Shown piece after piece: positions 7,140 through 13,844 of a stretch of DNA of 15,826 nt. Each line of letters starts with the position of its first letter. Within the stretch, counting starts at the first letter, position 1. Source of the DNA: an uncultured Actinomycetes bacterium (lineage in GTDB: Bacteria; Actinomycetota; Acidimicrobiia; Acidimicrobiales; Ilumatobacteraceae); the NCBI GenBank assembly GCA_903925985.1, contig CAIYHK010000253.1, forward strand, positions 1 to 15,826, in the 5' to 3' direction. The notes beneath the pieces are model-generated. The model saw nothing but the letters and a program-made list of their open reading frames with translations, was not told the DNA's origin and ran no database searches. Position numbers and translations under genes: made by a program.

Positions 7140-8630
7140 ATGGGTCGTACGAGCCGATTACTTCTTGGCACTTTGCTAGCTCTGGCTGCATGTGGTGGAT
7201 CTGCGATAAGTGACGAGGTGGTCCCAGTCACTACTGGGGGTGTTTCCACCACCGAGCCCAGCGATGATGCACCCGTAATTGAATGGTCCAGTTGTGGTGA
7301 ATCAGTTGATTGTGGAACTTTGCTTGTCCCTTATGACTACGACAAGCCCGATATCGGCTCATTCACATTGCGCCTTTCAAGGCATAACGCGTTGAATCCA
7401 GACAAGAGAATCGGTGCGCTCTTGGTGAACCCCGGCGGACCTGGCAGTGCGGGCCAGTTTCTTGCCCAGTATGCAGACCAGATTTATGGTCAAGAACTAC
7501 TTGATCATTTCGACATCATTGGTTGGGATCCTCGGGGCACTGGCGAGTCAACGCCGTTCATCGACTGTGTTGATTCCTACGACTCTGATCCCCCCACCGA
7601 TGTAACTCCTGAGACCGAAGCTGAGCGTTTGGCGCTCATTGCCGAAGCACAAGACTTCGCAGACGCATGCCAAGAGAACAGTGGCGAAATTCTTCCGTAC
7701 GTGAGCACCGAAGCATCCGCCACCGACATCGACACCATTCGTCGCGCATTGGGTGAAGAGCAGATTTCTTATTTTGGTTTCTCGTACGGGAGTGAACTCG
7801 GAGCCACTTGGACAACGATGTTTCCCTCTACTGTGCGAGCAGCTGTACTCGATGGTGCATCTGCACTCAATCAATCACGTCTTGAGGATTCCCTCACTCA
7901 GATTCGTGGCTTTGAAGCCACATTCCAAACCTTTCTTGATCGTTGCTCAGGTGACAAGTCGTGCGCATTTCACAGCGATGGGAAAAGTGCAGAAGCATAC
8001 GATGCACTAGCTGCCCAGATTGATGCCAATCCCGTATTCGTGGAAGCAGGACGCACTCCAGTGACACTTGGTGTTCTAGAAACTGCAGTTGCTCAAGCAA
8101 TGTATGACGAAGCGAGCTGGTTCGTGCTGGAGCGTGGACTAGACGATCTGCGCAATGGTGATGGTGAGAAGATCCTGCAGTTGAATGACGACTATTTCCA
8201 ACGCCAGCAAGATGGCAGCTACCCGAATCTCTTGGAAGCATTCACTTCGATCCTCTGCCTTGATGACCCAGGGGAAACTTCAGTTGAAGAAGTAGATGCA
8301 AATGTTCCGTTGTATAAAGAGGCTGCCCCAAGGCTTGGGCCTGGGTCGGCGCGTGGATATATCTGTGCGCTGTGGCCAGTACGGTCCTCGGGTCGCATTG
8401 AGATCACAGGTAATGGAGCCGGGCCGATCGTGGTCATCGGCACCACCGGAGATGCTGCGACCCCACTTGAAGCATCGAAAGAAACTGCAGACCTGCTTGA
8501 AGAGGGTCATCTAATTGTTGTTGTTGCCAACCAGCACACTGGTTACAACGTCAATGACTGTGTTAACGATGCCGTGCACGCGTACTTGGTTGACCTGGAA
8601 ACACCCAGCGACGGTCTCCGCTGCAAGTAA
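7140..8630 (+). CDS. Secreted TAP-like alpha/beta-hydrolase lipoprotein
   Basis: Protein of 496 residues. The N-terminus is a lipoprotein signal peptide: basic MGRTSR, hydrophobic LLLGTLLALAA, and lipobox LAAC with the lipidated Cys at residue 18, followed by an acidic and Thr-rich tether. It should sit on the outer face of the membrane. The rest matches the tripeptidyl aminopeptidase (TAP/SlpD) type of alpha/beta hydrolase: oxyanion motif NPGGPGSAG, DIIGWDPRGTGES, nucleophile elbow GFSYGS (Ser215), and in the C-terminal TAP domain GTTGDAATP (Asp438) and NQHTGY (His466), a complete catalytic triad. Paired Cys residues, likely disulfides, fit an exported protein. Known members release N-terminal tripeptides or hydrolyse esters; the substrate here is unknown. 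The start is supported by TAGCCT eight bases upstream. Confidence 0.9.
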   Translation: MGRTSRLLLGTLLALAACGGSAISDEVVPVTTGGVSTTEPSDDAPVIEWSSCGESVDCGTLLVPYDYDKPDIGSFTLRLSRHNALNPDKRIGALLVNPGGPGSAGQFLAQYADQIYGQELLDHFDIIGWDPRGTGESTPFIDCVDSYDSDPPTDVTPETEAERLALIAEAQDFADACQENSGEILPYVSTEASATDIDTIRRALGEEQISYFGFSYGSELGATWTTMFPSTVRAAVLDGASALNQSRLEDSLTQIRGFEATFQTFLDRCSGDKSCAFHSDGKSAEAYDALAAQIDANPVFVEAGRTPVTLGVLETAVAQAMYDEASWFVLERGLDDLRNGDGEKILQLNDDYFQRQQDGSYPNLLEAFTSILCLDDPGETSVEEVDANVPLYKEAAPRLGPGSARGYICALWPVRSSGRIEITGNGAGPIVVIGTTGDAATPLEASKETADLLEEGHLIVVVANQHTGYNVNDCVNDAVHAYLVDLETPSDGLRCK

Positions 8631-8661
8631 GCCGCGTGCAAATCTGAGCCCTCGTCTGGCG

Positions 8662-8667
8662 TACATT
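8662..8667 (+). promoter_or_regulatory. -10-like element TACATT for the crotonase-fold gene
   Basis: TACATT lies in the 46-base gap after the lipoprotein stop and ends 9 bases before the ATG at 8677. No Shine-Dalgarno sequence lies between. The spacing is at the long end of the series in this window. Confidence 0.4.
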
Positions 8668-8676
8668 GAATTACCT

Positions 8677-9453
8677 ATGCCACACACGCCGACGCAATTC
8701 TTGAAGATTGAGCAAGATGGCCCAGTCGTAACAGTGACCCTCAATAATCCAGATGTTCTGAATGCATTCAATGACGAGATGCACCTCGCAATGTGTGAGC
8801 TCTGGTGGGATCTGGGGGAAGATCCATCAGTAAAGGCGGTAATCCTCACTGGTGCCGGCAAAGCATTTTCTGCCGGCGGCAACATTCCAGGATTCATTCG
8901 TACACATGAAGACATGGAGTACCGCAGGCGCGAAATGCGTCTCGCACGTCGTCTGCTAGAAGCAATGGCAGGATTCCACAAACCAGTGATTGCAGCGATC
9001 AATGGTCCCGCCGTTGGACTCGGTCTCAATGTTGCTTTGTTGTGCGACATTGTTTACATCGCTGATTCCACCTTTGTGGCCGACACCCATGTCTCTGTGG
9101 GCTTGGTAGCAGGTGATGGTGGTGCAGCTTTTTGGCCGCTGATGATGGGATTGTTGCGTTGCAAGGAGTACCTGTTGACGGGTGACCGCATACCGGCATC
9201 GAAAGCTGTGGAGCTTGGTCTTGCCACACGAGCAGTTCCAGATGCATCGCTGCTAAACGAAGCCCGCACAATGGCGAACAAACTCGCAGCCCTTCCACAC
9301 CAAGCAGTACAAGAGACCAAACGAGCACTGAATCTTCATCTACAGGACTTCATCTTGCGAGCCGCACCTTTTGCATTGGCCGCAGAAGCGGAGTCGTTCA
9401 TAACCGCCGACGTGAAGACCACAATTGAAAACTTTGGCAAGAAGAACAAATAG
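8677..9453 (+). CDS. Crotonase-superfamily protein (enoyl-CoA hydratase/isomerase-like), both hydratase Glu residues replaced
   Basis: Protein of 258 residues, the normal size for the superfamily. It has the oxyanion-hole segments VILTGAGKAFSAGGNIPGF and AINGPAVGLGLNVALLCDI, then DTHVSVGLVAGDGGAAFWPLMMG, LLTGDRIPASKAVELGLATRAVP and a C-terminal helical part. These bind and stabilise a thioester enolate of an acyl-CoA. The two glutamates that catalyse hydration in enoyl-CoA hydratase (Glu144 and Glu164 of the rat enzyme, 20 residues apart) align with Asn118 and His138, also 20 apart. A plain hydratase reaction is therefore unlikely; isomerase, hydrolase or decarboxylase activity is possible. 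The frame is open upstream to 8515 inside the lipoprotein gene; ATG 8677 gives the family N-terminus. The neighbours do not reveal a pathway. Confidence 0.88.
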   Translation: MPHTPTQFLKIEQDGPVVTVTLNNPDVLNAFNDEMHLAMCELWWDLGEDPSVKAVILTGAGKAFSAGGNIPGFIRTHEDMEYRRREMRLARRLLEAMAGFHKPVIAAINGPAVGLGLNVALLCDIVYIADSTFVADTHVSVGLVAGDGGAAFWPLMMGLLRCKEYLLTGDRIPASKAVELGLATRAVPDASLLNEARTMANKLAALPHQAVQETKRALNLHLQDFILRAAPFALAAEAESFITADVKTTIENFGKKNK

Positions 9454-9460
9454 CTAGCCG

Positions 9461-9466
9461 TAGCAT
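9461..9466 (+). promoter_or_regulatory. -10-like element TAGCAT for the methionine aminopeptidase
   Basis: TAGCAT starts 7 bases after the stop of the crotonase gene. It ends 9 bases before the ATG at 9476 and 6 before an in-frame TTG at 9473. The mRNA may thus be leaderless or have a leader of a few bases. Confidence 0.45.
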
Positions 9467-9475
9467 TGATTCTTG

Positions 9476-10456
9476 ATGAATAGCTCTACTGAACCCACCA
9501 CCAAGCCTGCAGCCAACGATGTCTGCTGGTGCGGCAGCGGACGCAAATACAAACGCTGTCATCGCCCCCTTGAAGGCCGTGTAATGCCCGGGGTTATTTC
9601 GCCGATGCGATATGTGCCTGACCACATCGTTAAGCCTGACTATGCAGATTCTGGAATTGTCGGACGCTGGGACGAACCACGAATCAAAGACGAATCGGTA
9701 ATCGCGAGAATGCGCGAGGCAGGGAGTTTGGCCGCTGAGATTCTTCGTTTGGCTGGCGAGCAAGTGCGTCCTGGTATCACAACGGATGAGATTGACATCT
9801 TTGTGCATGATCTCACGATTGAGCGGGGCGCATATCCAAGCCCACTGAACTACCACGGCTACCCAAAGAGTGTCTGCACTTCTGTGAACGACGTGATCTG
9901 TCACGGAATACCCGATTCCCGCAAACTTGAAGATGGCGACATTGTGAACATCGATGTCACTGCCTTCATTCACGGTGTGCACGGGGATACAAATGCAACC
10001 TTCTTTGTGGGGGACGTGGACGAGCAAAGCCGTGACCTAGTCAAAGTGACCGAGGAATGTGTGTGGCGTGGCATTGATGCCGTCAGACCAGACCGCCCGA
10101 TCAGCGACATCGGCAAGGCGATTGAAACCGTTGCCAAAGCCCACAAATACGGAATTGTGCGGGCATTCATTGGTCATGGCATTGGTCAGCAATTTCATAC
10201 TGACATTCAAGTCCTGCACTATTACGACAGCCGCAACAACATGATCATGAGGCCTGGAATGACCTTCACGATTGAACCGATGATCACGCTTGGAACCTGG
10301 CAGCACCGTGTGTGGGATGACGAGTGGACCGCTGTCACCACCGATGGCAGTCGCTGCGCTCAATATGAGCACATGGTGCTCGTAACTGACACCGGTGTGG
10401 AAGTCCTTACCGGTGGAGATGGTGCCGTTTCTCCGCGCGCGCCCTACAACGCCTAG
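9476..10456 (+). CDS. map: Type I methionine aminopeptidase with N-terminal SEC-C zinc motif
   Basis: Protein of 326 residues that removes the initiator Met from nascent proteins in the cytoplasm. The N-terminus carries a SEC-C type zinc knuckle, CWCGSGRKYKRCH (Cys17, Cys19, Cys28, His29), as in SecA C-termini and in a subset of actinobacterial aminopeptidases. There it may dock the enzyme at the ribosome; that role is inferred. The catalytic pita-bread domain is complete: HGYPKSVCTSVNDVICHGIP, and metal ligands Asp160 (NIDVTAF), Asp171 (HGDTNATF), His234 (GHGIGQQFH), Glu267 (TIEPM) and Glu298 (QYEHMV). An in-frame TTG directly before the ATG could also initiate. The stop TAG (10454-10456) is the beginning of the coaA -10 element. 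Confidence 0.94.
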   Translation: MNSSTEPTTKPAANDVCWCGSGRKYKRCHRPLEGRVMPGVISPMRYVPDHIVKPDYADSGIVGRWDEPRIKDESVIARMREAGSLAAEILRLAGEQVRPGITTDEIDIFVHDLTIERGAYPSPLNYHGYPKSVCTSVNDVICHGIPDSRKLEDGDIVNIDVTAFIHGVHGDTNATFFVGDVDEQSRDLVKVTEECVWRGIDAVRPDRPISDIGKAIETVAKAHKYGIVRAFIGHGIGQQFHTDIQVLHYYDSRNNMIMRPGMTFTIEPMITLGTWQHRVWDDEWTAVTTDGSRCAQYEHMVLVTDTGVEVLTGGDGAVSPRAPYNA

Positions 10457-10459
10457 CGT
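10454..10459 (+). promoter_or_regulatory. -10-like element TAGCGT for coaA, fused to the map stop codon
   Basis: TAGCGT begins with the TAG stop of the methionine aminopeptidase and ends 6 bases before the GTG at 10466. Only 9 bases separate the two coding regions, and no Shine-Dalgarno sequence is visible. Confidence 0.5.
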
Positions 10460-10465
10460 TGTCGC

Positions 10466-11395
10466 GTGCACCTGTTCCCCGATGACGAACGGTTTGTTCA
10501 ATTCGACCGTGAAGAGTGGTCCTTGCTGCGCGCAGCTACACCATTGACCATCAGTGACGACGAACTCGAAACTCTCCGCGGTATCAATGAACGAATCGAC
10601 TTGCGAGAAGTCGCCGAGGTTTATCTTCCACTAACTCGTCTGATCAACCTCTATGTGAGCGCCACCCAGAACTTGCACAAGGTGTCTTCCACATTTCTTG
10701 GCACTATCGCGCCGAAAGTTCCCTATGTGATCGGTGTGGCCGGCTCGGTTGCCGTAGGCAAAAGCACGTTCTCCCGAATTCTGCAGAACTTGCTGCAGCG
10801 TTGGCCCGACCATCCAAAGGTTGACCTGATTACAACTGACGGTTTCCTCTACCCCAACGCCGAACTCGAACGCCGTGGGATCATGCACCGTAAAGGTTTC
10901 CCGGAAAGCTACGACACAAAGCAGTTGCTTCACTTCATGCGTGACATCAAGAGTGGTAAACCAACCTCGGCTCCCGTCTACAGCCACGTTGTTTACGACA
11001 TCGTTCCTGATCAATGTGAGTCCATCAATCATCCAGACATCGTGATCCTCGAAGGATTGAATGTGCTGCAGGTTGGCACCGAAGCGGACGAGTTTGTTTC
11101 TGATTATTTTGATTTTTCGATTTATCTCGATGCCGAGGAATCAAAAGTGCGCGAATGGTACGTCGATCGGTTCATGGCTCTCAGGAAGACGATCTTTCAG
11201 AATCCTGACAGCTTTTTCCGCCACTACGCCGATCTAACGGACGATCAAGCTGTGGCAACCGCAGTTGATATTTGGGACGGTATCAATGGTCTCAACTTGC
11301 GGGAAAACATTGAGCCAACACGTGAACGCGCTTCCTTAATCCTTCATAAAGGAAATGACCATCGTGTCAACAATGTTCGACTGTTGCGGCTCTGA
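10466..11395 (+). CDS. coaA: Type I pantothenate kinase
   Basis: Protein of 309 residues, matching the bacterial type I family. It phosphorylates pantothenate with ATP, the first and usually controlling step of coenzyme A synthesis, and is feedback-inhibited by CoA in characterised members. The N-terminal part has the typical [10 protein letters not shown] and LSxxE-like [13 protein letters not shown], then [14 protein letters not shown]. The P-loop is [12 protein letters not shown] (residues 90-101), followed by [30 protein letters not shown] and the active-site [11 protein letters not shown]. Further on are [19 protein letters not shown] and a C-terminal VNNVRLLRL. All main family motifs are present. 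The start is GTG, six bases after TAGCGT. The gene converges on the HTH gene with a 4-base gap. Confidence 0.96.
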   Translation: MHLFPDDERFVQFDREEWSLLRAATPLTISDDELETLRGINERIDLREVAEVYLPLTRLINLYVSATQNLHKVSSTFLGTIAPKVPYVIGVAGSVAVGKSTFSRILQNLLQRWPDHPKVDLITTDGFLYPNAELERRGIMHRKGFPESYDTKQLLHFMRDIKSGKPTSAPVYSHVVYDIVPDQCESINHPDIVILEGLNVLQVGTEADEFVSDYFDFSIYLDAEESKVREWYVDRFMALRKTIFQNPDSFFRHYADLTDDQAVATAVDIWDGINGLNLRENIEPTRERASLILHKGNDHRVNNVRLLRL

Positions 11396-11399
11396 TCGC

Positions 11400-11762
11400 T
11401 TAGCGGTGGATGGCGTTTAGGTAGTTGTAAACCGTGATGCGTGATACGCACATTGCATCTGCGACATCTTCAACTGCACGACGCAAAATGAAGGCCCCTT
11501 GATCGTCTAAGAGTCGAATTGCGCGCTGCTTGTCTTCGCGTGAAAGATCGGACAGCCGACCCCCGAGAGTCTTTTCTACGCCAGCAATCAAGCGATCTAG
11601 CGCTCCGTGCAATTGCGGCATTCGCACCGCAGCAATTGTGCTGCCCTCCCAAACAAGTGGGATGTCACCCGATTGCATCTTGTCGGCACCAACAAATGTG
11701 CCGCCGCAAGCATCAACGAGCGGCTTTACCGCAGTGAGCAGGGGATGATTTATGTAACTCAT
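11400..11762 (-). CDS. YheO/DauR-type helix-turn-helix protein, short form
   Basis: Protein of 120 residues. The C-terminal half is the conserved HTH of the YheO/DauR group: LDRLIAGVEKTLGGRLSDLSREDKQRAIRLLDDQ, GAFILRRAVEDVADAMCVSR (recognition helix around VSRITVYNYLN). Full-length DauR proteins are about 220-240 residues and begin with a PAS-like YheO domain. Here the N-terminal half is only about 55 residues (HPLLTAVKPLVDACGGTFVGADKM, then GDIPLVWEGSTIAAVRMP), perhaps a small sensing or dimerisation module. It should bind DNA. It overlaps the thiamine-binding-fold gene by four bases (ATGA), so the two are probably made together and may act in one response. Regulatory target and ligand are unknown. 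Confidence 0.8.
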   Translation of the reverse strand: MSYINHPLLTAVKPLVDACGGTFVGADKMQSGDIPLVWEGSTIAAVRMPQLHGALDRLIAGVEKTLGGRLSDLSREDKQRAIRLLDDQGAFILRRAVEDVADAMCVSRITVYNYLNAIHR

Positions 11763-12004
11763 GAATCATCCCGTGCGAGGTGAACATTCACATGTGTTGC
11801 GCCGTTTGCGTATGCGGCAGTTATGAGATCCTTCACGATCGCTGGTACCGATTCAATGGTGGTCCAAAACATGGATCCAAACGGGCCAAAATCAACCTGT
11901 ACGCCGTGGGCTTGTACTGATTCAACCGCGGCAGTCACGTGCCGACCGGGTTCGCCATCGGTGAAGGGCTCAACGGTGAATTCAACGGCAACGCGCTCAC
12001 TCAT
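11759..12004 (-). CDS. Thiamine-binding-fold protein (MTH1187/YkoF-like, DUF77 type)
   Basis: Protein of 81 residues forming one ferredoxin-like unit: a strand VAVEFTVEPFTDGEPGRHVTAAV, the segment VQVDFGPFGSMFWTTI, a helix around VPAIVKDLITAAYANGA and a last strand THVNVHLAR. This matches the small thiamine-binding (Thiamine_BP, MTH1187/YkoF) family, whose members assemble into dimers or tetramers and bind thiamine or related compounds. I infer the family from this pattern only; binding here is not shown. It lies between a Nudix gene (9-base gap) and an HTH gene (4-base overlap), which suggests a ligand-sensing role alongside the regulator rather than an isolated enzyme. The start ATG 12004 lies 6 bases after TAAACT, whose TAA is the Nudix stop. 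Confidence 0.7.
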   Translation of the reverse strand: MSERVAVEFTVEPFTDGEPGRHVTAAVESVQAHGVQVDFGPFGSMFWTTIESVPAIVKDLITAAYANGATHVNVHLARDDS

Positions 12005-12010
12005 ATCTAA

Positions 12011-12016
12011 AGTTTA
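12011..12016 (-). promoter_or_regulatory. -10-like element TAAACT fused to the Nudix stop codon
   Basis: On the minus strand TAAACT begins with the TAA stop of the Nudix gene and ends 6 bases before the ATG at 12004. It would give a leaderless transcript for the thiamine-binding-fold and HTH genes, separate from the Nudix transcript. Confidence 0.4.
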
Positions 12017-12538
12017 CCGACCAAGGGCTTCATGCCACTTGCCCGCCAGCAACGGGACAACAATCTCAATGCTGTCGGGAACAAACTGCTCACTTTGTAG
12101 TAGCTCCCTGACTTCGTCAGGGCCAACCAGCTTTGCGGCTACTACCTCACCATCGGCAAAAACATAAGGTCCGTCATGGACCAATTTGAAACAGTGTCCG
12201 ATCACTCGAACTTCGTGATCTTCGTAGACACCCTTGCCAAGCCACGTAAGTTCAAAGTCGTCAGTGAGGCCAATCTCTTCGGCCACTTCGCGACGTGCTG
12301 ACTCTGGATAGTTCTCTCCTGAAGTGAGCACTCCGCCAACGGTTATATCCCAACGACTCGGCCAAACATCTTTATGCGGTGAGCGCTGATGCACCAGCAA
12401 ACGCCCATCTGACGCAAAGACCACGATGAAAGTACAACGATGCAGCAAATTGTCGGATCGAACCTCGGCACGAGTGGCGACCCGAATGACCTGATCATCT
12501 TGGTCAACCACATCGACTAGTTCGGAACTTGAACCCAC
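12014..12538 (-). CDS. Nudix hydrolase (YfcD/IPP-isomerase-like group)
   Basis: Protein of 174 residues from GTG 12538. The Nudix box is canonical, beginning GVLTSGENYPESARR and ending REVAEEIGL, and binds the Mg ions that cleave a diphosphate linked to another moiety. The N-terminal ELVDVVDQDDQVIRVATRAEVRSDNLLHRCTFIVV and LLVHQRSPHKDVWPSRWDITVGG are typical of the YfcD-like group related to isopentenyl diphosphate isomerase; the substrate of that group is not settled. The frame is open to a GTG at 12568 and an ATG at 12562, but both overlap the start of the divergent M20 gene. GTG 12538 leaves a 22-base divergent gap and begins just before the conserved region. It heads the Nudix, thiamine-binding-fold, HTH operon. 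Confidence 0.88.
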   Translation of the reverse strand: MGSSSELVDVVDQDDQVIRVATRAEVRSDNLLHRCTFIVVFASDGRLLVHQRSPHKDVWPSRWDITVGGVLTSGENYPESARREVAEEIGLTDDFELTWLGKGVYEDHEVRVIGHCFKLVHDGPYVFADGEVVAAKLVGPDEVRELLQSEQFVPDSIEIVVPLLAGKWHEALGR

Positions 12539-12548
12539 CTCATAGGAA

Positions 12549-12554
12549 TAGCAT
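12549..12554 (+). promoter_or_regulatory. -10-like element TAGCAT for the M20 amidohydrolase
   Basis: TAGCAT ends 6 bases before the ATG at 12561. The ATG inside it (12553) is out of frame with the gene. It lies in the 22-base divergent gap between the Nudix and M20 genes. Confidence 0.45.
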
Positions 12555-12560
12555 GACTCC

Positions 12561-13772
12561 ATGACCACAACCGATCCCGGTGCCCTGACCGCTCAAGCCA
12601 TTGACAAGCATGGCTCGCCTGCTTCCGTCATCGACCAGGCAAAAGGTGTGTTCGACGACACCGTTGCGCTGCGCCGCAAGCTGCATCGCAACCCGGAACT
12701 TGGCAACGAACTGCCGATTACCCGTGAAATTCTTCTGGAGGCACTCGCCGATCTGCCACTTCAGTTGAATCTCCATAAGACCACGAGTGGAGTTGTTGCG
12801 GTCCTTGAAGGTGACAAGCCAGGTGACACAGTGCTGCTTCGTGGTGACATGGATGCACTCCCCATGCATGAGGACACGGGTCTTGATTTTGAATCTTCAA
12901 ACAAGGGAACCATGCATGCTTGTGGACACGACACACATGTTTCGATGTTGGTTGGTGCGGCGCGCATGTTGTGTGAGCGAAAATCGGATATCAACGGCCG
13001 TGTGATGTTCATGTTCCAGCCAGGCGAAGAAGGCTTTGGTGGTGCGCAGTTAATGATTGATGAAGGCATGTTGGGTGACACCACTCGCAAGGATGGATCC
13101 ACTTCGCCAATCACTGGTGCTTATGCACTACACATCACTTCGTCTATGCCCACTGGATGGTTCGCTACAAAAGCTGGTCCTGTGATGGCGTCGTCGGACG
13201 ACATGCACATCAAAGTGATTGGTCGCGGCGGGCACGGATCCGAACCATTCCGCGCCTTGGACCCAATTCCGATCGCGTGTGAGATCGTTCAAGCCTTCCA
13301 GACCATGGTGACACGGCAGATCAATCCGTTTGATCCCACCGTCGTCTCCGTATGTGCGATCAAGGCAGGAACCGCATCAAATGTGATCCCAGAATATGCA
13401 GAAATTGATGGAACCATCCGCGCAATCAGTGAAGCAACTCGGGTCAAGGTTCATGACCTCATCAAGCAAGTTGCCGAAGGAGTGGCAGCCGCGCACGGCG
13501 CAGACGTTGAGGTCACAGTGCGACGCGACTACCCAGTAACCGTGAACGATGCTGACAAATCCGACTTCATGATTGAGCTTGCAACCACAATCACGGGAGC
13601 CGACAATGTGTTCCGACTCCCCAACCCAGTGATGGGCGCAGAGGACTTCAGTTTCGTGCTGAACAAACTGCCAGGGGCGATGATGTTCCTTGGTGCAACG
13701 CCTCGCGACGTGATTTCACAAAGACAGCACCAAACCACTCAAACCGGGTGTTCTTTGAAGAAGAGGCCATGA
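12561..13772 (+). CDS. M20D-type metallo-amidohydrolase, C-terminus altered by a frameshift
   Basis: The frame as read gives 403 residues. It is a M20D amidohydrolase of the N-acyl-amino acid / hippurate / IAA-conjugate hydrolase type, which cleaves amide bonds in the cytoplasm with two metal ions. Visible features are LRRKLHRNPELGNE, LLRGDMDALPM, the metal-binding HACGHDTH (His119, Cys121, His123), QPGEEGFGG (Glu156, Glu157), a dimerisation lid around HIKVIGRGGHGSEP, and MGAEDFSF (Glu361). Up to GAMMFLGATPRD it matches the family; the remaining 20 residues do not. The expected ending is present in the next frame to a TAA at 13834, so one base appears to be missing near 13710-13712. The product as read would lose the C-terminal His (APNHSNRVFFEEE) that the family uses at the metal site. 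It is either a sequencing/assembly error or a recent disabling mutation. Confidence 0.88.
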   Translation: MTTTDPGALTAQAIDKHGSPASVIDQAKGVFDDTVALRRKLHRNPELGNELPITREILLEALADLPLQLNLHKTTSGVVAVLEGDKPGDTVLLRGDMDALPMHEDTGLDFESSNKGTMHACGHDTHVSMLVGAARMLCERKSDINGRVMFMFQPGEEGFGGAQLMIDEGMLGDTTRKDGSTSPITGAYALHITSSMPTGWFATKAGPVMASSDDMHIKVIGRGGHGSEPFRALDPIPIACEIVQAFQTMVTRQINPFDPTVVSVCAIKAGTASNVIPEYAEIDGTIRAISEATRVKVHDLIKQVAEGVAAAHGADVEVTVRRDYPVTVNDADKSDFMIELATTITGADNVFRLPNPVMGAEDFSFVLNKLPGAMMFLGATPRDVISQRQHQTTQTGCSLKKRP

Positions 13773-13834
13773 TCAACGGAATGGCCGTATATGCAACGGC
13801 TGCCCTGCGTCATCTTGGTGCACCACTGGGTTAA
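13711..13834 (+). pseudogene. Displaced C-terminal segment of the M20 amidohydrolase (second frame)
   Basis: Read from the codon at 13712, this stretch gives DFTKTAPNHSNRVFFEEEAM followed by INGMAVYATAALRHLG and ends with TAA at 13832-13834. This is the normal C-terminus of M20D amidohydrolases, including the conserved His. Adding one base at about 13711, for example a second G in GTGAT, would join it to the upstream frame and give a 424-residue protein of typical length. Confidence 0.85.
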
Positions 13835-13836
13835 GT
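13831..13836 (+). promoter_or_regulatory. Possible -10-like element TTAAGT for the CoA-transferase
   Basis: TTAAGT overlaps the restored M20 stop codon TAA (13832-13834) and ends 8 bases before the GTG at 13845. The match to a -10 hexamer is weak; it is listed because of its position. Confidence 0.25.
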
Positions 13837-13844
13837 GGTCGAAT

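Noticed and set aside
7105..7252. N-terminal extension of the ABC exporter to 7252
   Set aside because: It would overlap the start and signal peptide of the divergent lipoprotein gene, has no membrane-domain character, and ignores the TAGCCT-7-ATG signal at 7105.
8515..8676. Extended start of the crotonase-fold gene at 8515
   Set aside because: It would overlap the C-terminus of the TAP-like lipoprotein, including its catalytic His. ATG 8677 gives the usual family length.
9398..10501. Long antisense frames opposite the methionine aminopeptidase (9398-10027 and 10037-10501, minus)
   Set aside because: The sense strand encodes a complete conserved enzyme; the antisense frames have no domain features and overlap neighbouring genes.
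12539..12568. Nudix start at 12562 or 12568
   Set aside because: Either would overlap the M20 start codon on the other strand; the conserved domain begins after GTG 12538. Kept only as an alternative.
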